Assembly (NCBI GenBank): GCA_031277615.1
Contig: JAITMC010000018.1
Location: forward strand, 124,001-188,000
DNA: 64,000 nt
Direction: 5' to 3'
DNA from: Chryseobacterium sp.
GTDB taxonomy: Bacteria > Bacteroidota > Bacteroidia > Flavobacteriales > Weeksellaceae
The stretch's first letter is position 1. The number at the start of each line of letters is the position of its first letter. A program made the position numbers and the translations under genes. Positions 52,794 to 61,222 of this stretch are shown in pieces. The notes under the pieces are model-generated. The model did not search any database and was not told the origin of the DNA. It saw only the letters and a list, made by a program, of their open reading frames with translations.

Positions 52794-52862
52794 CGAATTG
52801 TAAACCACATCCGGCGAATTGTAAACGGATCTTTTACTTCAGGAATTTACTTTCTACCTTTG
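52794..52862 (+). promoter_or_regulatory. LytTR-type direct repeat and -7 box, ahead of the 52909 operon
   Basis: CGAATTGTAAAC at 52794-52805 and 52815-52826 (21-bp period), 28 bp, then TACCTTTG (52855-52862), an exact -7 match. Confidence 0.78.
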
Positions 52863-52908
52863 ATCCAACAGCCAGACCAAGCAAAAGAGAATAAAATGTG
52901 CTGCACAA

Positions 52909-53577
52909 ATGACGAATACAGAATATATAAGCCATTTTATCGGACAGCTTCGCTTAAGAAAGAGAATCTTTATGCTTCTGCTGGTGCTGGCGGTTTTTAT
53001 CATACCTTTTATATTTCTGGTCGTTGCTTATAAAGAAACAAGTGATCTGGGTAAAGATCTGCTGGGGAAAGCAAAATATAATGAAAGGATAGAAGATGCT
53101 GTGAGGTATGCATTAGCCATTATGGGACTTATTGCGGTAATGGTAATTCCGCTGGGAATATGGGTCAACCGGTTTTTAGACAGCTATATCCCGGTTCTGA
53201 AATCTCTGGATGATAATGATATTGTGAAACTCAGGGGATATAATGAAAGCCAGATTTTTCTGAAAAAATATCACATTTCATTTATTTTTCAGAGAGATAT
53301 TCTGCACATTTTCAGATTAGGAAACGTCAGCAGTATTAAAGGAAGCAGCATCGTCAACTATAATCTGGAGAAAATATATGGCCGTGGAAAGGGGCATTAC
53401 CACCTGAGAATAAAGACGAGTGAGAAAGATTATTTTTATGCCATTCATGATAACGACAAACAGGCTTTGATGCTGGAACAGGATCTAGCGGTTATTATGA
53501 ACGCAACTTATAACTATAAAAAGACTGAGATTAATTTTTCCGGGAAAAACTGGACCATTTCCGGTAAAAAGATATAG
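52909..53577 (+). CDS. Two-helix membrane protein with PH-like soluble domain
   Basis: 222 aa. Membrane helices at about 22-42 (MLLLVLAVFIIPFIFLVVAY) and 68-88 (ALAIMGLIAVMVIPLGIWV), then a soluble domain of about 130 residues: LRGYNESQIFLKKYHISFIFQ, VSSIKGSSIVNY and GHYHLRIKTSEKDYF, a bacterial PH-like beta-sandwich pattern. No known name. Shares its plan with the proteins at 53622 and 60052. First gene of a LytTR-controlled set. Confidence 0.75.
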   Translation: MTNTEYISHFIGQLRLRKRIFMLLLVLAVFIIPFIFLVVAYKETSDLGKDLLGKAKYNERIEDAVRYALAIMGLIAVMVIPLGIWVNRFLDSYIPVLKSLDDNDIVKLRGYNESQIFLKKYHISFIFQRDILHIFRLGNVSSIKGSSIVNYNLEKIYGRGKGHYHLRIKTSEKDYFYAIHDNDKQALMLEQDLAVIMNATYNYKKTEINFSGKNWTISGKKI

Positions 53578-53621
53578 AAACGTATTATTAAGGGAAAAAT
53601 AATAACAGATCAGGGAGACGA

Positions 53622-54452
53622 ATGATGAGAAAAAAAAGAGCCTGTATAAGTATTAACAGGCAAAATTTCGGACACACAAACACCATGGTTTCTCTGATCT
53701 CCGTTTCTATGTTATCCATGGTCGGGATCGCCTCTTTTTTCATCGACTGGAAAAGCGGGCTTTGTGCTGCCGCCGGAATTGCAGCCGTTTACTTCTTTCA
53801 AAAATTATCCGGATACAGATTTCTTTTTCCGATCATCGGTGTCATGCTGGTATCGGTTTATTTTTTAACCCAATTACTGAACATAGAATTGGTGTTGGTC
53901 ATTGCATCTTTGCTGTTCCAGCCTTTTATCTTTTTTGTAAAGCCATGCTATGAAGAATATAAAAATCCTTCTGATTTTGAAATCTTTTATTGGGATAAGA
54001 GAAAAATCAAATGCCTGGTGACTCTGGAAGATTCCGATTATAAAGGATATATGCTTAATCCCAGGAGTTATGTGAAAGAGTTTCCTTCAGCACGCATCAA
54101 AACTGTTACTTTTACCGGAAATACGATGACCATTGCGGTTGATAATCTGCTGATCCGCCCCAAAGAGCTTTCTTCGGATGACGTTCTTCTGATCCGGGGA
54201 TATATGGATGAAGACTTTCCGGATCTTTTACAGAATACAGAAGCAGTCCGGGAGAATATAAGGATAGAAAACAGATTTTACTGGCATAAGCTGATCATTT
54301 TTTCGCCGGTATTTATTGGAGGGATGATTATTTATTTTTTTGCAGATAACGGGAGAAATAAACCTTTAACATATACCTGTTTATTGCTGATGATTATTTC
54401 ATGTTTTCTGATCTATTATATTTTGAGAAAAAAAATAAAAAATAACAATTAA
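53622..54452 (+). CDS. Multi-helix membrane protein with PH-like loop domain
   Basis: 276 aa. About four N-terminal membrane segments (VSLISVSMLSMVGIASFFI, GLCAAAGIAAVYFF, IIGVMLVSVYFLTQLL, LVLVIASLLFQPFIFFV), a soluble domain about 110-215 (FYWDKRKIKCLVTLEDSDYKG ... DDVLLIRGYMDEDFPDLL), and two C-terminal helices (LIIFSPVFIGGMIIYFFA and TCLLLMIISCFLIYYI). The LIRGY phrase is also in the preceding protein (KLRGY), so the soluble domains may be related. Function unknown. Confidence 0.75.
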   Translation: MMRKKRACISINRQNFGHTNTMVSLISVSMLSMVGIASFFIDWKSGLCAAAGIAAVYFFQKLSGYRFLFPIIGVMLVSVYFLTQLLNIELVLVIASLLFQPFIFFVKPCYEEYKNPSDFEIFYWDKRKIKCLVTLEDSDYKGYMLNPRSYVKEFPSARIKTVTFTGNTMTIAVDNLLIRPKELSSDDVLLIRGYMDEDFPDLLQNTEAVRENIRIENRFYWHKLIIFSPVFIGGMIIYFFADNGRNKPLTYTCLLLMIISCFLIYYILRKKIKNNN

Positions 54453-54467
54453 TATTTCTACATTTCA

Positions 54468-54812
54468 ATGAAAATTGTTAAACCTTTTCTGATAAGACTT
54501 CTCATTACCGCAATCCCTCTGATTGTGATCTGGTTCTGGGCAGATATGGCATTTAAAGCCAACCGGCAAAAAGAACATCCGACAGATGTAGGGTTGGGAA
54601 TGGCTGTAGTTCTGTTTTTTGTATTGGCTGCTTTACTCTTTGGTTTTATTACTGATTGTATTGCCAGATTGATTAAAAAAGATTACAAAACCGCTCTTAT
54701 TGACCTTCCTTTTCTTATTTTTTTTCTACTGCCTATTCTATACCTCAACTGCTTATGGTCCGGAGGGGGTGATTTCTGCGAATGGCTTACCCACATTACT
54801 GATACGCTATGA
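54468..54812 (+). CDS. Small membrane protein, three-helix type
   Basis: 114 aa. Three hydrophobic segments (LLITAIPLIVIWFWADMAF, LGMAVVLFFVLAALLFGFI and LPFLIFFLLPILYL). The final loop, GGGDFCEWLTH, is outside the helices. No recognised family. ATGA overlap with the next gene (54809-54812), so the two are coupled. Confidence 0.72.
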   Translation: MKIVKPFLIRLLITAIPLIVIWFWADMAFKANRQKEHPTDVGLGMAVVLFFVLAALLFGFITDCIARLIKKDYKTALIDLPFLIFFLLPILYLNCLWSGGGDFCEWLTHITDTL

Positions 54813-55135
54813 TTTTAATCCTTATTTTTTCAAGCTGCTTCCTGATCGGAATGTTGCTTTACCTTAAACGTTCGCCTAAAACGATATTGATCGTTGTGGC
54901 GGTATTACTGACTGCTTTGATCTGTTTTTTCTGTTGGGCAGCTTCTGAAGATGAAAACTACGTGATGAATGTTCCTGCTTTTTTTAAAGGGAAAAATAAT
55001 GATACTCTGGCGGTATCGGGCATCAGCATAAATACTGTTACCGAAAGAGTCATTCAGCGTACAACCAGCTCGGAAAATGACGGAATAGAAACTTATTACC
55101 AGATAGAAAAAGATACCTGGCAGATGTCATTGTAA
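54809..55135 (+). CDS. Small membrane protein, two-helix type
   Basis: 108 aa. Two membrane segments (LILIFSSCFLIGMLLYL and ILIVVAVLLTALICFFCWAA) and an exposed tail of about 60 residues with GISINTVTERVIQRTTSSEND. Unknown. Last gene of its unit. Confidence 0.7.
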   Translation: MILILIFSSCFLIGMLLYLKRSPKTILIVVAVLLTALICFFCWAASEDENYVMNVPAFFKGKNNDTLAVSGISINTVTERVIQRTTSSENDGIETYYQIEKDTWQMSL

Positions 55136-55177
55136 TCCGAAACAAACATATTTCTTTAACGGAATAAAGATCTACAA

Positions 55178-55246
55178 CGAATTATAAGTTTAAACTTACG
55201 GATTGTAAATGAATACGGCCCGGCTTATTCATACTGCTTATATTTG
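55178..55246 (+). promoter_or_regulatory. LytTR-type direct repeat and -7 box, ahead of the 55269 operon
   Basis: CGAATTATAAGT (55178-55189, degenerate) and CGGATTGTAAAT (55199-55210), 21-bp period, 28 bp, then TATATTTG (55239-55246). Confidence 0.72.
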
Positions 55247-55268
55247 AACCTCAGACATTCATGGCAAA

Positions 55269-55865
55269 ATGAGAATAATATTAAAAATACTATGCTTTAT
55301 GGCTTTTTGGGGAATTTTTTCGTGTAAGAAAGACAACAGTATCATTGAGAATAAAAAGATCAGCATCAAGAAAGAAACAGGATATCATGATGTGAGCGAT
55401 CCCGCTGAAAATGATATCATTTATCTGGTGAAATTCAGCGACTATAATAATAAAGCCACCAAAGGAGGACTGCAAAGCATTCTTTCCATAGACAACATCC
55501 AGCAGAGCCTGCTACAGCCCAATGCTGAATATATCCTTGAAAATTCTCCCGAAGAAACACTCGGTGAACGGATTCGCAGCATACAGTCCGACTGTGAAAA
55601 GCCGGGCATCGGATGGTCCGATTTTAAAATAATCAATAATGTAAAGCCTACCGTTTTTAAAGGATATAAAGCCGCTGAAGCAGAATATGAAGTGGTTGAA
55701 TATGTAGATTTTCTGGACAAAACCGTTAAAAAGAGAATTAAAAGATATGCCGTTTTTGTCGGTAAAGACTTATGGAATATTGTACTGGCACCTTCCAGCA
55801 TTCAGGCCTATGATACTGATATGAAGGAAATGAATACCATGATCGAAACCATGAAAATAAAATAA
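55269..55865 (+). CDS. Uncharacterised lipoprotein
   Basis: 198 aa. Signal with lipobox FWGIFSCKKD, a Lys/Glu linker, then an alpha/beta exported domain (DIIYLVKFSDYNNKATKGGLQ, KAAEAEYEVVEYVDFLDKTV, KRYAVFVGKDLWNIVLAPS). No recognised family. First gene of a LytTR-controlled unit. Confidence 0.78.
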   Translation: MRIILKILCFMAFWGIFSCKKDNSIIENKKISIKKETGYHDVSDPAENDIIYLVKFSDYNNKATKGGLQSILSIDNIQQSLLQPNAEYILENSPEETLGERIRSIQSDCEKPGIGWSDFKIINNVKPTVFKGYKAAEAEYEVVEYVDFLDKTVKKRIKRYAVFVGKDLWNIVLAPSSIQAYDTDMKEMNTMIETMKIK

Positions 55866-55899
55866 TCATAATCTGTAATTGATTTGTATCTTTCAGTAA

Positions 55900-56334
55900 A
55901 TGAAAAAAATAATACTGTTGATCACAATTGTTGGCGGAATATGGTTTTCCCCAGCCCAGACCCTGACTTCACCCGGGATCTGGTATGAGGTGATTCCTGC
56001 AAAAATCAATACAGACAGCCTGCTGACCAAAAAAGGATTTATCCTGAAATATTCAGGTCCGAAAAAGCAAGGTGGCAATCTGGCCTGCTATTTTCATAAA
56101 AAAGCCGATGAATGGCTATTTATCCATACCAATGAAAAGCAGCAGACCACTCAGGTCTCTTATCTTTTACCTTCACTGAAAAAATTCCTGAAAAATTGGG
56201 TTGATAAAAAACAGCTCCTGCCCGGCGAAGAAGTCGTCGATATGGGAAAAACATTCCAGGAAAACCGGACGTATTACCATTTGATTTATAAGTTTGAAAG
56301 ACCTGAACTCCCTATATCCCGGCAAAGCCCATGA
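55900..56334 (+). CDS. Uncharacterised exported protein
   Basis: 144 aa. Signal peptide (MKKIILLITIVGGIWFSPAQ). The mature part is mixed alpha/beta (GIWYEVIPAKINTDSLLTKK, GNLACYFHKKADEWLFIH). ATGA overlap with the next gene. No known domain. Confidence 0.78.
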   Translation: MKKIILLITIVGGIWFSPAQTLTSPGIWYEVIPAKINTDSLLTKKGFILKYSGPKKQGGNLACYFHKKADEWLFIHTNEKQQTTQVSYLLPSLKKFLKNWVDKKQLLPGEEVVDMGKTFQENRTYYHLIYKFERPELPISRQSP

Positions 56335-57131
56335 AAATATTCAGAATCCTGCTTATTTCAATGATTCTTGCCTCCGTATTGCTGTGCGCCGGCTCTTATT
56401 TCTATCCGGTATCCTGCCAAAACAGCTGTAATGAAGGTAATATGTACAGGTACAAAATGGGAATTTATGAAATGAAAACAGGACTGACAGGAAATAAAGA
56501 ATATCATAAAACAGGAGGACTCGCTATGTTTTTGGGGATAAAACCCATTATATGTCCTGGGGAAGCAGAAAAGCAGCACTATGCTTCAGTAGTGAAATCT
56601 ATCGATAGTGCCAATAAGGCTGAAGGCTGGAAGCTTTATAAAAACGGATTATGGATCAGCAAAAGCGGAGATATTGCCATAAAAGAAATAATGGCAGTAG
56701 GGCCGGAAGGCATGGAGCACGCTGAACATTACATCAGCCGGATGGGGTTTGATGAAGGTAAACCTTTAAACAGCATCATCGATACCGCTACTTTTCAGAA
56801 GCTCAATGAAAGCTTTTATAAAGATCGGAAACATATTTACCGCTATTATGGAATGGCCTATGGAGGAAGTTTTTCCATTTTCTCTGAAGCAGATCCTTTA
56901 ACCTTTGAAGTATTGAGTGAATGCTATGCAAAAGATAGAAACCATATTTATGAATCAAGGGAAGGAATCCTGAACAATGTAGATTATCAGACATTCAAAA
57001 CCAAAAGTACTGTAACAGGCTGCTTTGCCAAAGACCGTCACGGTTTTCTGCAATGGGGAGACCGGATTTCTGAAGACCATATGAAAGATGAATATGTACA
57101 GAAAGCCATCAGAGAGCTTAATCAGCCTTAA
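56331..57131 (+). CDS. DKNYY-type repeat protein
   Basis: 266 aa. An N-terminal hydrophobic signal/anchor (LLISMILASVLLCAGSYFY). C-terminal half with two or three DKNYY-family repeats: SFYKDRKHIYRYYGM, ADPLTFEVLSECYAKDRNHIYE and GCFAKDRHGFLQWG. DKNYY domains (YAKD-x-x-HVY) occur in exported or membrane proteins of unclear role. Coupled to the preceding gene by ATGA. Confidence 0.82.
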   Translation: MKIFRILLISMILASVLLCAGSYFYPVSCQNSCNEGNMYRYKMGIYEMKTGLTGNKEYHKTGGLAMFLGIKPIICPGEAEKQHYASVVKSIDSANKAEGWKLYKNGLWISKSGDIAIKEIMAVGPEGMEHAEHYISRMGFDEGKPLNSIIDTATFQKLNESFYKDRKHIYRYYGMAYGGSFSIFSEADPLTFEVLSECYAKDRNHIYESREGILNNVDYQTFKTKSTVTGCFAKDRHGFLQWGDRISEDHMKDEYVQKAIRELNQP

Positions 57132-57207
57132 ATATGTATTCAGCCGGACTATCAATGAGTCCGCAGGCATAAGACTTGTTCCGTATATTTAATCCTATAA
57201 TTTTCTG

Positions 57208-58098
57208 ATGATGAGAAGAACACTCCTTTCAGTTTTAGTTCTGGCATTCGGTTCTATGAGTGCACAAACAGTATATACAGGATCCATCGGGGATTATCCT
57301 GTGGAAATGATCATCGATTCCTTTTCCAAGACCGCGGACGGACTCTATGTCTATACCAATTTTGATGAACCTATTGAGCTCAGTGAAGGTACTGTAAACA
57401 ACGGTACGCTTATTTTTCATGAAAAAGAAACAACAGGTAAGAAAGCAACCAAAGCCATTTTAACCTTTAACGGTTTTACGGAAAATGCAGATGCGCTTTC
57501 CGGAATATGGAAAAATGTGAAAACCGGAAATGAATTAAACATCAGTTTAACCAAAAAATATTCCATTGAAAACGGAGAAAACATCCAGTGGAAAGACCGG
57601 GAACTCCTGCAGTCTGTTTCTATCGGTAACAGCTATTTTAAAGCAGTCGTTTCCAAGGAAAACGGAAGTTATTATCCTACGGTGACTTCAATAAAGATCT
57701 TTGAAAAGAAAACGGACCGCTTATTACAGGAACTTGAAGTCAGTTGCCAGCTTTTAGGACTGAACAATATCACGGTTAATGATTATAATTTTGACGGAAT
57801 CGATGATTTTTCAGTTTTTGAATCCAGTTATGCCGGTCCCAATACTTCCAGCATTTACTTTCTTTTTGACCCGAAAACCCGGAAGTATTCTGAAAGCAGT
57901 TTCAGTGGAATTTCTCTGGAATTTGATCCCACCAAAAAAAGAGTCTACGAAAGGAATCAGTGCTGTGCCGGTACCGTCGTTACAACTGTAGAATATAAAG
58001 TCGTCAGCAATAGCCTGGTGCAGCTTGCCGAACATTGCTATCGCTGGAACGAAAAGAAACAGAAATTACAGGAAAAGCCCATGAAAGAATGTCAGTAA
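57208..58098 (+). CDS. Exported beta-rich protein (XAC2610-like end)
   Basis: 296 aa. Signal peptide (ends GSMSAQ), a beta-rich N-terminal domain (IGDYPVEMIIDSFSKTADGLY, NVKTGNELNISLTKK), and a C-terminal domain with DYNFDGIDDFSVFESSYAG followed by YERNQCCAGTVVTTVEYKVV, the Asp-rich loop plus vicinal-Cys arrangement of XAC2610-type proteins. No assigned function. Third or fourth gene of its group. Confidence 0.78.
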   Translation: MMRRTLLSVLVLAFGSMSAQTVYTGSIGDYPVEMIIDSFSKTADGLYVYTNFDEPIELSEGTVNNGTLIFHEKETTGKKATKAILTFNGFTENADALSGIWKNVKTGNELNISLTKKYSIENGENIQWKDRELLQSVSIGNSYFKAVVSKENGSYYPTVTSIKIFEKKTDRLLQELEVSCQLLGLNNITVNDYNFDGIDDFSVFESSYAGPNTSSIYFLFDPKTRKYSESSFSGISLEFDPTKKRVYERNQCCAGTVVTTVEYKVVSNSLVQLAEHCYRWNEKKQKLQEKPMKECQ

Positions 58099-58130
58099 TC
58101 ATTAAATAAAATTTTCATTAACAAAAACCA

Positions 58131-59003
58131 ATGAAAGAAAATAAATTACCCATGAAAAAAGCCATGCTCAATCTCTTTATATTAACATCCGGCGTTGTGT
58201 TTTCCCAGCAGTCAACCGAAAATATAATGATCCATACGGGAAATACAGATAACGCTTTTTTTAATAAAGTAAAAATAACGGATAAGGAAGAGACCAAAAG
58301 CATTCAGCTTAAAGACGGTCATTATACATTTCAGAATCAGGATCAGAAAGCAGATATCTCGATAAAAAATACTTTGATCAGTGGACATGTTACTGCCCTA
58401 AGAGACAAGGAAAAAACCGATTTCACCATCGTGAATTCTTATATTACGGCTTATGACATTTTTACTGATGATATTATTATAAATGCATACAGGGATGCCC
58501 AAAAAGCTTATTTCAAAAAATATGATTCCAATAAAGTTCTGAAAGCCGATGGCTGGATGTCTCTCGATAAAAACAAACATTACGGAAAAGGAGTGTCCAA
58601 AAACTATTTTGAAAACGGAAAAGTAAGCCGCATTTCTGATGAAGTTACCGAAACCTATACCGATTTCTATCCGGACGGAAACAAAAAACAGAAAATAGGA
58701 GGCAACGTTTTCGAAAGCTATAATGAAAACGGAACTTTAAACAATAAACAATATACGAAGAATAATATCCGGTACAACGATTATTACCAGAACGGAAAAC
58801 TATATACCCATGCCTATCAGAATAAAGAAGGCAACGAAGTCACTGAGTATTATAAAAACGGAATCCTGGATAAAAAAGAAACCGTGAAAATCATCAATGG
58901 AGAAAAACGTCTTCTTACTCACAATAAAGCAGGAAAGCTTATCAGCAATATTCCTTATTCCCAAACGGCAGCAGGAGAGATAAAATATGCCCCGGAAAGG
59001 TAA
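58131..59003 (+). CDS. MORN/YwqK-type exported repeat protein
   Basis: 290 aa. Start either at the ATG at 58131 or, more likely, at 58152, where MKKAMLNLFILTSGVVFSQQ forms a signal peptide. The second half has MORN-like units: YFENGKVSRISDEVTE, YPDGNKKQKIGGN, YNENGTLNNKQYT, YYQNGKLYTHAY and YYKNGILDKKE. Such YwqK proteins are often annotated as antitoxin-like immunity components, but a structural envelope role is equally possible. Last gene of its unit. Confidence 0.85.
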   Translation: MKENKLPMKKAMLNLFILTSGVVFSQQSTENIMIHTGNTDNAFFNKVKITDKEETKSIQLKDGHYTFQNQDQKADISIKNTLISGHVTALRDKEKTDFTIVNSYITAYDIFTDDIIINAYRDAQKAYFKKYDSNKVLKADGWMSLDKNKHYGKGVSKNYFENGKVSRISDEVTETYTDFYPDGNKKQKIGGNVFESYNENGTLNNKQYTKNNIRYNDYYQNGKLYTHAYQNKEGNEVTEYYKNGILDKKETVKIINGEKRLLTHNKAGKLISNIPYSQTAAGEIKYAPER

Positions 59004-59065
59004 AGAATATCACTTTATAAGGAATTCGGCAGACCTCTTATACAGCATCACACAGCTGTTTTTTG

Positions 59066-59133
59066 CGAATTGTAAACGGGATAAGCGGATTGTAAATGAG
59101 ACTACAAAGGAAGGAAAATATTGTATACTTTTG
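59066..59133 (+). promoter_or_regulatory. LytTR-type direct repeat and -7 box, ahead of the 59276 gene
   Basis: CGAATTGTAAAC (59066-59077) and CGGATTGTAAAT (59086-59097), 20-bp period, 28 bp, then TACTTTTG (59126-59133). About 140 nt of leader follows. Confidence 0.75.
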
Positions 59134-59275
59134 AAACAAGAAAAACAGATAGAAATAAAAATCTGAAACAATCACTTCTGATTGCCCTGATAAAATATCT
59201 GTTTTAGCTTGATTGAGATCTTTGAAATACCATTGAACAAAAAACAAAATTAACAGATAAAATAATATTTGACCC

Positions 59276-59584
59276 ATGAAGGCAATAAAGTTTTTCCTGA
59301 ACCTTCTGGTGGTATTTTGGACCCTGTTACTGGCCGTTGATTTTCTGCTGGTACTTCCCGAATACTGCGCCTGCAGAAATGCATCAGAAAACGGAAACGC
59401 CAAAACCATCTGGGGGTATACGATAGACTGTATCGGGGACAGTGCAGAATTTTCCCTGATCTTCTTTCAGATGATCGGCTGCTGGCTGATTGGAATTATG
59501 ACCATGATCATTATACTGCATATCATTTATAACAGGAAGAAAAAACATCAGAATCCTAAGAATAATAACCATGCAATCTTTTAA
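59276..59584 (+). CDS. Small two-helix membrane protein
   Basis: 102 aa. Two membrane helices (FFLNLLVVFWTLLLAVDFLL and MIGCWLIGIMTMIIILHIIY) enclosing an exported loop of about 45 residues with three Cys (CAC, TIDC), and a basic tail KKKHQ. No known family. LytTR-controlled. A ghost ORF overlaps its 3' end. Confidence 0.75.
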   Translation: MKAIKFFLNLLVVFWTLLLAVDFLLVLPEYCACRNASENGNAKTIWGYTIDCIGDSAEFSLIFFQMIGCWLIGIMTMIIILHIIYNRKKKHQNPKNNNHAIF

Positions 59585-59615
59585 CCAAGAAAACAATAAT
59601 AAGGCGGTACTGTAG
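59571..59615 (+). pseudogene. Decayed 5' copy of the 60052-type gene (fragment 1)
   Basis: ATAACC-ATG followed by 14 codons, MQSFNQENNNKAVL, then a stop. It aligns with the start of the 60052 protein (MKTLSFKQHNKKAALSF) and has the same AATAACC leader. Overlaps the 3' end of the 59276 gene and the terminator. May be coincidental. Confidence 0.4.
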
Positions 59616-59645
59616 CTTGCAGACTGTAATCTTCGTACCGCTTTT
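59604..59645 (+). terminator. Terminator of the 59276 gene
   Basis: GCGGTAC / GTACCGC stem with a long loop, followed by TTTT. Confidence 0.7.
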
Positions 59646-60051
59646 ACTTCCTGAAATTCTGGTGCAGTATATATTATAAAAATATTATCATCTAAAAACA
59701 ATAACCATGAAAATTTAGTTTAAACAAAATGGGTTTAAACGATAAAACTTTTATGAAAAAAGAAGAAGGGAATATCCATACCTAGAAAATTAATAACCAA
59801 GACAACTTTGTTTTAAACAGCACAAAAACTGCTCTGCCTTTTTGCAACGGAATGCCTGTTCGTAATTTCCTGCTGTTTTCTTCTTTTTTCATAACTGTTG
59901 ACGGTAGGGCAGAAAAATCAAACAGCACCGGCAAAGGGGGAACGCCGGTGTTGTTTTTATTGCAGATCATCTCCAAAGGCTGGTCTGCTTACTTAAAATC
60001 ACCAATGACACAAAAATATTAAAGGAAGTGTAGAGTTAAAAACTAATAACC
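59646..60051. other. Intergenic region with second ghost start and a terminator
   Basis: No gene. At 59700-59730 it has ATAACC-ATGAAAATTTAG followed by TTTAAACAA, which resembles the start of the 60052 gene but stops after two codons. A terminator lies at 59921-59958. Confidence 0.5.
59921..59958 (+). terminator. Intrinsic terminator in the 59-60 kb intergenic region
   Basis: AACAGCACCGGC / GCCGGTGTTGTT stem followed by TTTT; no intact gene precedes it within 300 bp, which supports gene loss here. Confidence 0.8.
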
Positions 60052-60567
60052 ATGAAAACTCTAAGTTTTAAACAACACAACAAAAAAGCAGCACTGTCTT
60101 TTACAGTCGTTTATCTGGCTGTAATTTTTTTGCTGCTTTACTTCCTTTTTCAGATTACAGATATTGCATCTAAGGCAGGAAATACCATTATTTGGGGAAT
60201 TGCCGGCTGCGTCATCGGAGTTGGGATCATGCTGTCTTATCTCATGCTGTTACAGCTTTTTCATCAGGACCTTCAGGTAGAGATCAGCCGTTATCAAATG
60301 GTGGTTTATACAAAAGGGAAGGAGGAAAAGCGCATCAGGCTTGAAGACATCGGTAGAATGGAGCTGAATACCAATACCCTGAACTGTCTGGATATTTATG
60401 ACCGGCAGAATACACTGCTTATTTCTTTTCATCCGGCCAATGAAGTCCGTACCACAAGAAATATTATTGAAGAATTATCCGGTCATGTTTCATTTAAACT
60501 GAAAAAAGACAATAAGGTATATGCAAGAACAAGAATTGAAACATTTACCTATACAAGACGAATATAA
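60052..60567 (+). CDS. Two-helix membrane protein with PH-like domain
   Basis: 171 aa. Two membrane helices (LSFTVVYLAVIFLLLYFLF and WGIAGCVIGVGIMLSYLML), then a PH-like soluble part: VEISRYQMVVYTKGKEEKR, IRLEDIGRMELNT and ISFHPANEVRTTRNIIEEL. Same plan as the 52909 protein. Preceded by AATAACC and two decayed copies of its 5' end. 22 bp before the last gene of the locus. Confidence 0.76.
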   Translation: MKTLSFKQHNKKAALSFTVVYLAVIFLLLYFLFQITDIASKAGNTIIWGIAGCVIGVGIMLSYLMLLQLFHQDLQVEISRYQMVVYTKGKEEKRIRLEDIGRMELNTNTLNCLDIYDRQNTLLISFHPANEVRTTRNIIEELSGHVSFKLKKDNKVYARTRIETFTYTRRI

Positions 60568-60589
60568 TGTAATGAAGATGAAGTAACCC

Positions 60590-61165
60590 ATGGCTAAAAT
60601 GATTCTGAAAATATATCTGGTATTGTCCCTGCTTCTGGCAGCAGATATTGCCGCTTATGTTTTCTATAAGATAAGCCTGAGAGGTTATTATGCGGATATT
60701 ATCCTTTTCTGGCTCTGGATTTCCGGAAGTATTGCGATAGTGATCGCGTTCTGGAAAAAGCTATGGGCAAAACTATTTTTAGGCACCATGATCTCCGGAT
60801 TGATCCTGAGTATGCTGCCGATGGGATTGCCATTCTATTTCCTGGTCTTTGCAACAACACCTGCAGGATTATGGATGAGTAAAGACCTCAGTAAGGATTA
60901 CCGCGCACAGATTGTATCCTATAGTGTTATGGTACCGCCATGGCTTCAGGTGATACAAAAAACAGGTCCTTTTGAAAAAGAGATCCTTCAATGCAGAGAT
61001 TCACAGCTGCAGAATGATCAAATGGAGGTAAGAATCCGGAATTCAAAGGACATTATTTTTGAAAAAGAAACAGACAGCACAATTACGCTGACCCTGTTTT
61101 ACGGAGGTCCCAATACAATACTAACCTTCGACAAAGCAACAGGAAAAATACTGGATCAGCAATGA
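60590..61165 (+). CDS. Membrane protein, four-helix type
   Basis: 191 aa. About four membrane segments (LKIYLVLSLLLAADIAAYVF, ILFWLWISGSIAIVIAFW, LFLGTMISGLILSMLPM, YFLVFATTPAGLWM), then an exported or cytosolic tail with beta pattern (QNDQMEVRIRNSKDIIFEKE, STITLTLFYGGPNTILTF). ATG at 60590 or 60599. No recognised family. Probably co-transcribed with the 60052 gene. Confidence 0.74.
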   Translation: MAKMILKIYLVLSLLLAADIAAYVFYKISLRGYYADIILFWLWISGSIAIVIAFWKKLWAKLFLGTMISGLILSMLPMGLPFYFLVFATTPAGLWMSKDLSKDYRAQIVSYSVMVPPWLQVIQKTGPFEKEILQCRDSQLQNDQMEVRIRNSKDIIFEKETDSTITLTLFYGGPNTILTFDKATGKILDQQ

Positions 61166-61222
61166 GCAGTTTTTTCATAGATTATAAGTATTTACAATAC
61201 TTTTAATCCCTTTTTTATATGA

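Noticed and set aside
59707-59786. Possible short ORF MGLNDKTFMKKEEGNIHT-like after the second ghost start
   Set aside because: Only about 18 codons, with no clear ribosome-binding site or homologue; more likely part of the decayed copy.
59782-59976. 64-codon minus-strand ORF in the 59.6-60.0 kb gap
   Set aside because: It spans a strong hairpin terminator and a region that appears to have lost a gene; no family features.
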